A stretch of 9,815 nucleotides of DNA from CAYPGJ01 sp964638515 (GTDB taxonomy: Bacteria; Planctomycetota; Phycisphaerae; Phycisphaerales; UBA1924), in the NCBI GenBank assembly GCA_964638515.1, contig CAZWZL010000059.1, forward strand, positions 1 to 9,815. The letters run 5' to 3'. Positions 1-8,297 of the stretch are shown here, in pieces (position 1 is the first letter of the stretch; each line of letters starts with the position of its first letter). The notes under the pieces are model-generated. The model was not told the DNA's origin. It saw only the letters and a program-made list of their open reading frames with translations, and made no database searches. The translations under genes and the position numbers were made by a program.

Positions 1-2167
<2,167 letters not shown>

Positions 2168-2171
<4 letters not shown>

Positions 2172-2278
2172 CCGCAGAACCGTGGCACGCTGATCCCACT
2201 ACCCGCAGCTTTTATGCGACCGTTGAACGCGCCATCTTGCAAGGTCGGCGGGATCTATTTGGCCAGCAATCTGCCTGA
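2168..2278 (+). CDS. 36-codon ORF overlapping acnA stop; probable detached 5' end of the DUF5677-like gene
   Basis: This frame opens with ATG overlapping the aconitase stop (ATGA, 2168-2171) and reads MTAEPWHADPTTRSFYATVE, then an amphipathic-looking stretch ending GQQSA before TGA at 2276-2278. It is in the same frame as the DUF5677-like ORF that resumes immediately after the stop with SLERAL. Seen: same frame, start overlap typical of translational coupling, and no gap between the two pieces. Inferred: it is the natural N-terminus of the downstream gene, separated by a nonsense mutation or a sequencing error. It could instead be an independent small peptide or chance. It has no recognisable domain of its own. 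Confidence 0.4.
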
Positions 2279-2293
2279 TCTTTAGAGCGAGCA

Positions 2294-3028
2294 TTGCGAG
2301 CACTGTCGGTACGGATCTGCAATTCGTGGAACTCCCTGTGCGCGCTCGCTCTCCATTCCTCACATGATGCTGATCTGGACATCTCCGCAATCGTGCGTGC
2401 ATCCTTTGATGCCTATGTGCAAGCGGCGTGGATCGCACACGCGCCTGCTGAACGAGACAACCGCGCCGACCTCTATCCGGATTATCTGTGGATCGAGCGC
2501 ACAAAGGGCCTGGACCACGTTCTCAATCTGGACAACCCATTAAGCAAGCGTCTTGCAAACTCCCCATCGCGGGCCGAAGGCGAGAATCTCAATCAAGCCC
2601 AACTTGCAAGAGTGCGACACAAGTATGACGACAAGAAAGGTCGCCTTCGCAACAACTGGTGCCCCGGCGACCTCCTCTCGATGTCCCGAGAACTTGGAAT
2701 TGAGGGGGAGTATCGGCTGTTCTCATGGCGTTGCCACTCCGCAGTTCACAGTGCTCCGATGGCGACGATTCTAGGAGCGCCGCTCAAGCCTCGACACGCT
2801 GTGTTCGTGGGCGCGATGATCGCCGCACGCACTTTGGTGCTCATGAGTGATGTGCTCAGCAAGTCGCGCAGCGAGAACAGTGACCCGGTCTTACGCGAGA
2901 TGGCGTCGCGCGACATTCTGAAGACCGAAGTCCCTGAATGGGAGGCAATGATGAACAAGGTGCTCACGTCCCAAACTGACTCAACACCGCGTTCAGATCC
3001 GCGAAGTTCACCGCTCCGTCCAGATTGA
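2294..3028 (+). CDS. DUF5677-like protein of unknown function, possibly 5'-interrupted
   Basis: Protein of 244 residues from a TTG start; there is no in-frame ATG near the start. It is mostly helical, with no signal peptide or membrane segment. Two stretches resemble DUF5677 proteins: ISAIVRASFDAYVQAAWI (about 30-47), like the family's R-x-x-x-E/D-a helix, and NWCPGDLLSMSRELGIEGEY (about 124-143) followed by SWRCHSAVHSAP with the conserved S-x-x-x-H. The biochemical role of the family is not known to me. The TTG has only a weak AGAG upstream, and the frame is open back to TGA 2276-2278, beyond which the same frame continues to the ATG at 2168. Base composition is lower in GC than the flanking genes (about half GC in 2581-2640), which suggests transfer. 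The last ~65 bases run antisense to the end of the secreted dockerin gene, so the tail SQTDSTPRSDPRSSPLRPD is probably not native. Family call moderate; intactness doubtful. Confidence 0.55.
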   Translation: MRALSVRICNSWNSLCALALHSSHDADLDISAIVRASFDAYVQAAWIAHAPAERDNRADLYPDYLWIERTKGLDHVLNLDNPLSKRLANSPSRAEGENLNQAQLARVRHKYDDKKGRLRNNWCPGDLLSMSRELGIEGEYRLFSWRCHSAVHSAPMATILGAPLKPRHAVFVGAMIAARTLVLMSDVLSKSRSENSDPVLREMASRDILKTEVPEWEAMMNKVLTSQTDSTPRSDPRSSPLRPD

Positions 3029-3914
3029 CGTCCCCCGGCAGCATCGCCCCGCCCGCGCTGAACTGCCCGAACGTCGACAGCACCGCGTTCAGGTCCCCGA
3101 AATTNNNNNNNNNNNNNNNNNNNNNNNNNNNNNNNNNNNNNNNNNNNNNNNNNNNNNNNNNNNNNNNNNNNNNNNNNNNNNNNNNNNNNNNNNNNNNNNN
3201 NNNNAGCCACTTCACGCTGAACCCCGAATCAAACGCGTATGGCTCCGGGTTCAGCGTCGACGTCGCGTACCCGCCGTAAATCCGAGACGACAGGTACGCC
3301 AAGCGGCAGTTCGGAAACTTGTCCTTGATGTTCCGAACCGTATCCGCCAGCAGCCCCTGCAGATACTGCGGGTGCGCCGGGAAGGTGCCCGCCGGAAACT
3401 GACTTCCCGGTCCCGGAATCGCCTGCTTCACCCACACCGCCTGCACCTGCAACGGCGTGAGCCCCGCCTGCGCAAGCCGCTGATTCACGTTGCTCCAGTA
3501 CGGCGCGTTGGGGTTCGCCGTGATCCCCGCGTGCTGCCCGCCCTGCGCGCCGTCGATCACTCGCACGCGCGGATGTCTGTTCACGAACCCGTTCGCCAGC
3601 TGCACGAACGCCGAGTACTCCTGCGTCGTGTTCGACATGCCGATCGACAGCAGCACCACGCTGCCCTGCGGGTCCGGGATCCCCGCCCCGTCCAGCGGAG
3701 TGATGCCCTGCGCGATCGCCCGCCCCGCCGCGTCGTGCGCCGCGGGCCGCAGGTTCGACCCCTTGGGATACAGCCCGCCCTGCGCTCCCAGGTACAAATC
3801 CGCGCCCAGGTCATTCAGCGGCGTGATGCCCACCGACGTCCCCGCGCAGTTCTGCCCCCACGCGCACACCGACATCCCCAATGCCACGATTCCCGTCGTC
3901 CATCGAGCTCGCAT
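2964..3914 (-). CDS. Secreted SGNH/GDSL-like hydrolase with C-terminal dockerin-like repeats, interrupted by assembly gap
   Basis: Likely exported hydrolase. The start at 3914 is chosen because AAGGAGG (3923-3929) lies 8 bases upstream and the protein then begins MRARWTTGIVALGMSVCAWG, a signal peptide with probable cleavage before QN (residue 21). Longer in-frame starts up to 4010 add a non-hydrophobic leader. SGNH-like features are VVLLSIGMSNTTQEY (about 86-100, Ser94 in the nucleophile position, GDS replaced by GMS), VIDGAQGGQHAG (about 119-130, block II-like Gly), VWVKQAIPG (about 160-168) and LAYLSSRIYGGYA (about 205-217). The expected Asp-x-x-His motif near the C-terminus is not visible and would fall in the N gap. 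After the gap come NFGDLNAVLSTFG and GDVNLDGAVNFADLNAVLSQFG, two dockerin-like repeats, the second with a full Ca-loop pattern D-x-N-x-D-G. Both sides of the gap share a frame only if the true gap length is 1 modulo 3. Substrate unknown. The 3' end overlaps the convergent DUF5677-like ORF. Confidence 0.72.
   Translation of the reverse strand: MRARWTTGIVALGMSVCAWGQNCAGTSVGITPLNDLGADLYLGAQGGLYPKGSNLRPAAHDAAGRAIAQGITPLDGAGIPDPQGSVVLLSIGMSNTTQEYSAFVQLANGFVNRHPRVRVIDGAQGGQHAGITANPNAPYWSNVNQRLAQAGLTPLQVQAVWVKQAIPGPGSQFPAGTFPAHPQYLQGLLADTVRNIKDKFPNCRLAYLSSRIYGGYATSTLNPEPYAFDSGFSVKWXXXXXXXXXXXXXXXXXXXXXXXXXXXXXXXXXXNFGDLNAVLSTFGQFSAGGAMLPGDVNLDGAVNFADLNAVLSQFGT
2967..3104 (-). repeat. Dockerin-like repeat pair of the SGNH-like protein (first repeat cut by gap)
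   Basis: Encodes NFGDLNAVLSTFG, a spacer, then GDVNLDGAVNFADLNAVLSQFG. The second loop has acidic or amide residues at EF-hand loop positions 1, 3, 5, 9 and 12 (D, N, D, N, D) with Gly at 6, the calcium-binding pattern of dockerin type I. The Ca-loop of the first repeat lies in the gap. On the plus strand the two repeats show related 17-base units at 2992-3008 and 3088-3104, differing at three positions. Confidence 0.75.
3105..3204. other. Assembly gap, 100 N
   Basis: Exactly 100 N, a length commonly used as a placeholder for a gap of unknown size. It cuts the minus-strand SGNH-like gene between SGFSVKW and the dockerin-like NFGDLN. The left edge falls inside a dockerin repeat unit, so repeat-driven assembly failure is a plausible cause. 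The missing sequence should encode the end of the catalytic domain and the first Ca-loop, which would probably need more than 33 codons. Confidence 0.98.
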
Positions 3915-4048
3915 CACCATCGCCTCCTTGTCCGAGCCGTGCATCCAGCGTTCCAACACTCGTCGGCCCGCGCCAGTATTCCCCCCCGCCTCCCCTCGGT
4001 AAACGCCCATCCCCCGCTTTCATTGCCCCGCCCCGATACCCTCACGCC
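3915..4048. promoter_or_regulatory. Divergent intergenic region between the SGNH-like and lipid kinase genes
   Basis: About 134 bases separate the starts of two divergently transcribed genes, so promoters for both should lie here. I see the Shine-Dalgarno of the minus-strand gene, but no convincing -35/-10 pair and no clear palindromic operator. The sequence is GC-rich and C-runs dominate the plus strand near 3977-4020. Confidence 0.4.
3923..3929 (-). promoter_or_regulatory. Shine-Dalgarno site deciding the SGNH-like start
   Basis: Minus-strand AAGGAGG lies 8 bases before the ATG at 3914. The ATG at 3920 is only 2 bases away and too close to use it well. This places the start immediately before the signal peptide. 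Confidence 0.7.
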
Positions 4049-5020
4049 GTGTGCGTGCTCGTCGTCGCCAATCCACGCTCAGGCCGAGGCCGCGCCATCG
4101 CACTCGCCCGCGCCATCCTCGGCTCACTCGAACGCCACAACGCCCACGCCACGCTCCTCGAAACCGGCCCGCACCTCCCCGAAGCTCTGCAGCGCGAATC
4201 CCCCGACGCGCTCGTCGTCTGCGGCGGAGACGGGACCGTGCACCACCTCCTCCAGCACGCACGCTCCGCCCCCGCGCTCCTCCCGCCCATCTATCACGCC
4301 CCGACCGGGACCGAGAACCTCTTCGCGCGCGAGTTCGGCATGTGGCCCCCCGTCCCTCCCGACGAGGTCGCTCGGCGCGTGCTCCGAGCCGCCTCGCGGT
4401 CGATCGACCTCGGCGTCGCCGGGGAACGCGCCTTCTCGCTCATGATGAGCGTCGGCTTCGATGCGAGCGTCGTCGAGCGCGTCTGCGCTGCTCGCACCGG
4501 CCGCATTACCCGATGGTCCTATGCGCGACCGATCCTCCGCGAGGCCGTGCGTCCCACGCTCGCGCGTGTTCGCGTCAGCGTCGACGGCCGGCGCATCGTC
4601 GACGGCAATCGCGGCCTCCTGATCATCGCCAATGTGCGGCAGTACGCGGCGCGACTCAACCCGGCCGGCGACGCCGATCCTTCCGACGGCTTGCTCGACG
4701 TGACGTTCATGGCCGCAGGCCGCGCGTCCCAGGTCATCCGGTGGTCGTTGCTCTGCTGGTCGCGGGCCCAGCGTGGCGCCGTGGGCTGCGTCATGGCGCG
4801 CGCCCGCGAGATTGAGATCGAGTCGCTTGAAGCCGAGGCGCCCATGCAGATGGACGGCGAATTCGCGGGCCGGCTCATGCCCGGCAAGCCCGGCGTCATC
4901 CGCGTGGCGCCCGGCGCGATGCGGGTCGTCGCGGTCGAGCCGCCGGAGCGTCAAGCCGCGATGTCGCTCAGCAAGGGCCTCCGAAACCGGACAGCACGAG
5001 ATTCAGATCCGCGAAGTTGA
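4049..5020 (+). CDS. Diacylglycerol/sphingosine kinase-like lipid kinase (DAGKc, YegS/DgkB type)
   Basis: Predicted ATP-dependent lipid kinase that phosphorylates diacylglycerol or a related lipid at the inner membrane face. The 323-residue length is normal for the family (~300). GTG at 4049 is chosen because the family N-terminal strand begins at once: VCVLVVANPRSGRG with the NP-x-S-G motif (8-12). No clear Shine-Dalgarno is seen, and the frame is open upstream to 3881 but overlaps the neighbour's signal peptide there. Motifs: nucleotide-binding VVCGGDGTVHH (GGDGT at 59-63), PTGTENLFARE (85-95), MSVGFDASVV (133-142), DPSDGLLDV (210-218), and MQMDGE (266-271), whose Asp-Gly-Glu matches the catalytic region of DgkB-type enzymes. 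The ENLFARE version of the PxGTxN block sets it apart from PLGTGNDFAR-type DgkB. No signal peptide or membrane span. The last ~18 residues (ending TARDSDPRS) read antisense to the esterase's dockerin repeat, so the native C-terminus may have been extended or replaced. The lipid substrate cannot be told from sequence. Confidence 0.88.
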   Translation: MCVLVVANPRSGRGRAIALARAILGSLERHNAHATLLETGPHLPEALQRESPDALVVCGGDGTVHHLLQHARSAPALLPPIYHAPTGTENLFAREFGMWPPVPPDEVARRVLRAASRSIDLGVAGERAFSLMMSVGFDASVVERVCAARTGRITRWSYARPILREAVRPTLARVRVSVDGRRIVDGNRGLLIIANVRQYAARLNPAGDADPSDGLLDVTFMAAGRASQVIRWSLLCWSRAQRGAVGCVMARAREIEIESLEAEAPMQMDGEFAGRLMPGKPGVIRVAPGAMRVVAVEPPERQAAMSLSKGLRNRTARDSDPRS

Positions 5021-6101
5021 CTACGCCGTCCCGATTGAGATCGCCGACGAGCACGGCCCCCGATGCGCCGAACGACGACAGTACGAGGTTCAGATCAGCG
5101 AAGTTCACCAGCCTGTCCCCGTTCACATCGCCCGCGCACATCGGCAGCGCCCCCAGCTTGGCCGCGAAGAAACCGTGCGTTCCCTGCGTCGTCCCGCCCC
5201 CCAGATTGCCGTGACCGGCGCCAGCAATGATCCGATAATCGTTGAACACCCCGACCGCGTCCAGCGCGTTGTGCAATCGCAGACTCTGCCGCCACGGCAC
5301 CAGTGTGTCCGAATCCCCGTGTGCGATGAACATCGGCGGATCGCTCGCGTCCACCCATGTAATCGGATTCGCCTGCGTCACGAGCGTCGCGTAATGAGGA
5401 AACGGCGCCGCCGGATTCGTGAAGTTCGCGCGCAGCTCGCCGATCCCCTGGCCGGGCTGATCGAACCCGATCAGGCGCGACTCCGGCGAGTTGTACGCAT
5501 CGTGGTCGATCACGGACCCCGGCGGAGTCGTCACATCCAGATTCATCTGCAGGAGGTCCGTCGGCCCGAAGTAGTCCCCCGCGGCCTGAACCCCGGACCA
5601 ATAGGCAAGGTTCCCCCCCACCGTCCCCTCGATCGCCGCTACGCCTCCCGACGTCGCCGCCAGCGCGACCAGATGGCCCCCGGCGGACGAGCCCCAGACG
5701 CCGAATCGAGTGTGATCAAGGTTGTACTGCGCGGCGTTGGCGCGCAGCCAGCGAATCGCGCCCTTTACGTCGTGGATCTGCGCCGGGAACGTCACCGACT
5801 CGCCGCCGAACTGCCCAGCCTGACTGGTGAGTCGGTAGTCGATGCTTGCAACCGCAAAGCCCTGTTGCACCAGCGCCGGGGCGCCGCCGGCGGGAAATCG
5901 CGAGCCCCCGGCCCATCCTCCACCGTGAATCCAGATGACCAATGGCCTTGGCGGCGCGGTCCCGGACGGGAGGTATAGGTCAAGCAACAAAGGTTGCCCA
6001 CCCACCGTGGCGTACGTCAAACCCGAGAACGTGGGCTGCGCAGCCGCAAGGGAAGCGACGCACACAACCCAGAACATCGCGAGCAAACGGATTGGACGCA
6101 T
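4968..6101 (-). CDS. Secreted alpha/beta-hydrolase esterase (BD-FAE/HSL-like) with C-terminal dockerin-like repeats
   Basis: Exported carboxylesterase of 377 residues. The start at 6101 is supported by GGAG (6110-6113) 8 bases upstream and by the signal peptide that follows, MRPIRLLAMFWVVCVASLAA, with cleavage probably before QP (residue 22); a longer in-frame start at 6164 adds a non-signal leader. The alpha/beta-hydrolase core is complete: oxyanion motif IWIHGGGWAGGS (HGGGW at 59-63), nucleophile elbow GSSAGG with Ser139, acid Asp265 in HGDSDTLVP, and His297 in GAGHGN. The HGGGW plus GxSxG layout fits the esterase group that includes BD-FAE and hormone-sensitive-lipase-like enzymes, some of which release acetyl or feruloyl groups from plant polysaccharides. 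The substrate here is unproven. Residues 324-377 are two dockerin-like repeats ending in Cys. The 3' end overlaps the convergent lipid kinase by 53 bases. Confidence 0.9.
   Translation of the reverse strand: MRPIRLLAMFWVVCVASLAAAQPTFSGLTYATVGGQPLLLDLYLPSGTAPPRPLVIWIHGGGWAGGSRFPAGGAPALVQQGFAVASIDYRLTSQAGQFGGESVTFPAQIHDVKGAIRWLRANAAQYNLDHTRFGVWGSSAGGHLVALAATSGGVAAIEGTVGGNLAYWSGVQAAGDYFGPTDLLQMNLDVTTPPGSVIDHDAYNSPESRLIGFDQPGQGIGELRANFTNPAAPFPHYATLVTQANPITWVDASDPPMFIAHGDSDTLVPWRQSLRLHNALDAVGVFNDYRIIAGAGHGNLGGGTTQGTHGFFAAKLGALPMCAGDVNGDRLVNFADLNLVLSSFGASGAVLVGDLNRDGVVNFADLNLVLSGFGGPC
4971..5132 (-). repeat. Dockerin-like repeat pair of the esterase
   Basis: Encodes GDVNGDRLVNFADLNLVLSS and GDLNRDGVVNFADLNLVLSG, each with a D-x-N-x-D calcium-loop pattern and Asp at position 12. 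The first loop has Arg in place of the usual Gly at position 6. The protein ends FGGPC, like planctomycete C-terminal dockerin-like domains that end in or near a Cys. At DNA level plus-strand 5002-5018 equals 2992-3008 over 17 bases, and 5089-5105 differs from them at one base. Confidence 0.82.
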
Positions 6102-6109
6102 GACCAATT

Positions 6110-6113
6110 CTCC
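6110..6113 (-). promoter_or_regulatory. Shine-Dalgarno site of the esterase gene
   Basis: Minus-strand GGAG lies 8 bases upstream of the ATG at 6101, which is followed at once by the signal peptide. This favours that Met over the upstream in-frame ATG at 6164. Confidence 0.55.
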
Positions 6114-6278
6114 GAGGCGACGTGTCGCACAAATGAGAATAACACCGCGCCCGCCAAACGCCATGGAGATCTGGGTATTGCACCAGCTGCGTCCACGCCC
6201 CAGTGACCGTTCACTTGGGCCGGGGAAATCGCCCGCGTCGCTTGTCCTCTCCCCCCATCTCGATGGCCGCGATCTGCT

Positions 6279-6465
6279 TCAGCACGCCGCGCCAACGTTC
6301 TCAAACCACGACACCTTGTTGCCATTGAACGACGCGCCAAGAATGTTCGCGTCTCCGTCTCCATCGAAGTCACGCGCAATTACGCCCTGCGCCGCGAAGA
6401 ACGACGGCTGAATTGTGCGCTCGGCAAACGTCGGCGCCGCGCACGCCACCCCGCCGCACCTTCAT
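6279..6465 (-). pseudogene. Orphan VCBS/FG-GAP repeat remnant behind a strong Shine-Dalgarno site
   Basis: The minus strand from about 6431 to 6279 encodes TFAERTIQPSFFAAQGVIAR then DFDGDGDANILGASFNGNKV then SWFENVGAAC and TGA. This is one recognisable VCBS/FG-GAP-like repeat: E-x-T-I, G-V-x-A-x-D, DGDGD, L-G-A, and the closing W-x-E-N-x-G. A full protein would have several such repeats forming a secreted beta-propeller. A strong AAGGAGG (6472-6478) sits 6 bases before an ATG at 6463-6465, but that ATG is one base out of phase with the VCBS frame, which is closed upstream by TGA at 6462-6464. An in-frame GTG at 6449 could still give a 56-residue peptide. There is no signal peptide. I read it as a decayed fragment of a larger gene; a tiny functional protein is the alternative. 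Confidence 0.6.
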
Positions 6466-6662
6466 CGCGCGCCTCCTTCCTGATCCGCGCTCCCAGCCCA
6501 GCCGACGGCGCCCCACACGCGAAACAACGGCCCATCGGGGTTTCGCCCGGCATGAAGGGGAATACCCCGCGCAAGAACGTGCGGCCTAGCCCTTCGCGGC
6601 CCGTGTGCGCCGCATCGCGCCCGCGCCGCGCTCCCCCCTCACCGCGCCCGCCGAGCGCCGCC

Positions 6663-8180
6663 TCACCCTCCCGTATTCACCCACACCGTCTTCACCTGCG
6701 TGTACATCTCCAGCGCCGCCTTTCCCATCTCGCGCCCGAAACCGCTCTGCTTATACCCGCCGAACGGCGCCGCCGCGTCAAAGCAGTTGTAGCAGTTGAT
6801 CCACACCGTCCCCGCGCGCAGCTTCGACGCCAGCCGGTGCGCCTTCCCCACGTCCCTCGTCCACACCGCCGCCGCCAATCCATATTCCGAATCGTTCCCC
6901 GCCGCCGCCACTTCCTCCGGGTCCTTGAACGGAACGGCGCACACCACCGGCCCGAAGATCTCCTCCTTCACCACCCGCATCGTCGGCTTCACCTCCGTCA
7001 GCACCGTCGGCCGCACGAAGTAACCCTTCTCCATTCCAGAGGGCCGTCCCCCGCCCGTGACCACCTTCGCCCCTTCCTGCTTCCCGCTATACACAAACCC
7101 CGACACCTTCTGGTGCTGCTCCTCCGAAACCAGAGGCCCCATCACCGACACCGCCTCCAACCCCGCCCCCACGCCAATCTTCTCCGACCTCTCGATCAGC
7201 CTCGACACCACCCGGTCAAACGCCTTGTGCTCGATGAACAGCCTCGATCCCGCGCAGCAGCATTGCCCGTGGTTGAAGTAGATCGCGTTCGCCGCCCCGT
7301 CCGCCGCCGCGTCCAGGTCCGCATCCGCAAACACGATGTTCGGCGACTTGCCCCCCAGCTCCATCGACACGCGCTTCAGGTTCCCTGCCGCCGCGCGCAT
7401 CACGATCTTCCCCACCTCCGTCGACCCCGTGAACGCCACCTTGTCCACGCCCGGATGCGCAGCCAACGCCGCGCCCGCCGTCTCGCCCAGCCCCGTCACG
7501 ATGTTCACCACACCCGCCGGGATCCCCGCCTCCTCAATCAACTCTCCCAGCCGCAGCGCGCTCAGCGGCGTCTGCTCCGCCGGCTTCAGCACCACCGTGT
7601 TCCCGCACGCCAGCGCCACGCCCAGCTTCCACGCCGCCATCAACAACGGGAAATTCCACGGGATGATCTGCCCCACCACGCCCACCGGCTCGCGCAGCGT
7701 GTGCACGAAGTAGCTCCCCGGAAAACTCACCGGAATCGTCTCCCCCTCCACCTTCGTCGCCCAACCCGCGTAGTACCGGAAGTGATCCACCACCAGCGGC
7801 ACGTCCGCCGCCCGCGACACGCTGATCGGCTTCCCGTTGTCCAGCGTCTCCAGCTGCGCAAACTCCTCCGAGTGCTGCTCGATCAAATCAGCCAGCTTCC
7901 AGATCGCCCGCCCCCGCTGCGACGGGCTCATCTTCCCCCAAGCCCCATCCTCAAACGCCCGCCGCGCCGCCTTCACCGCAAGATCAACATCCGCCGCATC
8001 CCCCGCCGCCACCTCCGCAAGCGCAAGCCCGTTGCTCGGGTCGTACGTCGTGAACGTCTTCCCGCTCTTCGCCCCCACCCACTTTCCATCGATCAGCATC
8101 TTCCGCGTCCGCCCCCCCACGAACTCCTTGACCCCCGCCGCCAGACCCGGATGCGAAAGCGTCGCGCTCAATGCCGCCAT
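6663..8180 (-). CDS. NAD-dependent aldehyde dehydrogenase, ALDH1/ALDH2-like
   Basis: Cytoplasmic enzyme of 505 residues oxidising an aldehyde to its carboxylic acid with NAD(P)+; length is typical (~500). The start at 8180 has AAGGAG (8188-8193) 7 bases upstream, and the protein then reads MAALSATLSHPGLAAGVKEF. Motifs in order: PWNFPL with Asn176, VVLKPAEQTPLSAL (Lys199, Glu202), FTGSTEVG (250-257), general base Glu274 in VSMELGGKSPN, nucleophile Cys308 in GQCCCAGSR, EEIFGPV (406-412) and PFGGYKQSGFGREMG (472-486). The triple-Cys GQCCCAGSR and the Glu after the cofactor Lys resemble ALDH1/2 enzymes and favour NAD+. These are not succinate-semialdehyde dehydrogenase hallmarks. The substrate is not determined. 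It lies 117 bases downstream of sucD on the same strand, so co-transcription is possible but not shown. Confidence 0.95.
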   Translation of the reverse strand: MAALSATLSHPGLAAGVKEFVGGRTRKMLIDGKWVGAKSGKTFTTYDPSNGLALAEVAAGDAADVDLAVKAARRAFEDGAWGKMSPSQRGRAIWKLADLIEQHSEEFAQLETLDNGKPISVSRAADVPLVVDHFRYYAGWATKVEGETIPVSFPGSYFVHTLREPVGVVGQIIPWNFPLLMAAWKLGVALACGNTVVLKPAEQTPLSALRLGELIEEAGIPAGVVNIVTGLGETAGAALAAHPGVDKVAFTGSTEVGKIVMRAAAGNLKRVSMELGGKSPNIVFADADLDAAADGAANAIYFNHGQCCCAGSRLFIEHKAFDRVVSRLIERSEKIGVGAGLEAVSVMGPLVSEEQHQKVSGFVYSGKQEGAKVVTGGGRPSGMEKGYFVRPTVLTEVKPTMRVVKEEIFGPVVCAVPFKDPEEVAAAGNDSEYGLAAAVWTRDVGKAHRLASKLRAGTVWINCYNCFDAAAPFGGYKQSGFGREMGKAALEMYTQVKTVWVNTGG

Positions 8181-8187
8181 GGGATGT

Positions 8188-8193
8188 CTCCTT
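8188..8193 (-). promoter_or_regulatory. Shine-Dalgarno site of the aldehyde dehydrogenase
   Basis: Minus-strand AAGGAG lies 7 bases before the ATG at 8180 and rules in this start over the upstream in-frame ATG at 8255, whose added residues are Arg/Gly-rich and unlike the family. Confidence 0.7.
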
Positions 8194-8297
8194 CGTCGCC
8201 CTGAAGCATCGCCGCCGACGCAAACCACGCCGACGCGCGCCGCCTCGCCCACCAATCCTCTGCATGTTACCGCGCCGCCGGCCCCCTTCCGCCCCGG

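Larger units (their letters stand above)
6102..6662. other. Largely non-coding stretch between the esterase and aldehyde dehydrogenase genes
   Basis: About 560 bases without an intact gene. 6102-6278 should hold the esterase promoter on the minus strand; I see its Shine-Dalgarno but no clear promoter boxes. 6279-6465 is the VCBS remnant. 6466-6662 lies downstream of the aldehyde dehydrogenase stop and holds only short low-support reading frames and a 4-bp hairpin GGGGAATACCCC (6557-6568), too weak to call a terminator. Confidence 0.5.

Noticed and set aside
4124..4954. 276-codon minus-strand frame over the lipid kinase
   Set aside because: Asp/Gly/Arg-rich shadow; the plus strand carries GGDGT and the other DAGK motifs.
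5935..6411. 158-codon plus-strand frame from the esterase start region into the gap between genes
   Set aside because: It lies antisense to the esterase signal peptide and the VCBS remnant, has no recognisable motif and no good ribosome binding site.
6557..6568. GGGGAATACCCC hairpin as a terminator of the aldehyde dehydrogenase gene
   Set aside because: Only a 4-bp stem with no U-tract on either strand.
6552..8204. 550-codon plus-strand frame opposite the aldehyde dehydrogenase
   Set aside because: Product is Arg/His/Pro-rich low-complexity sequence, as expected for the antisense of a high-GC gene; the minus strand has complete ALDH motifs.
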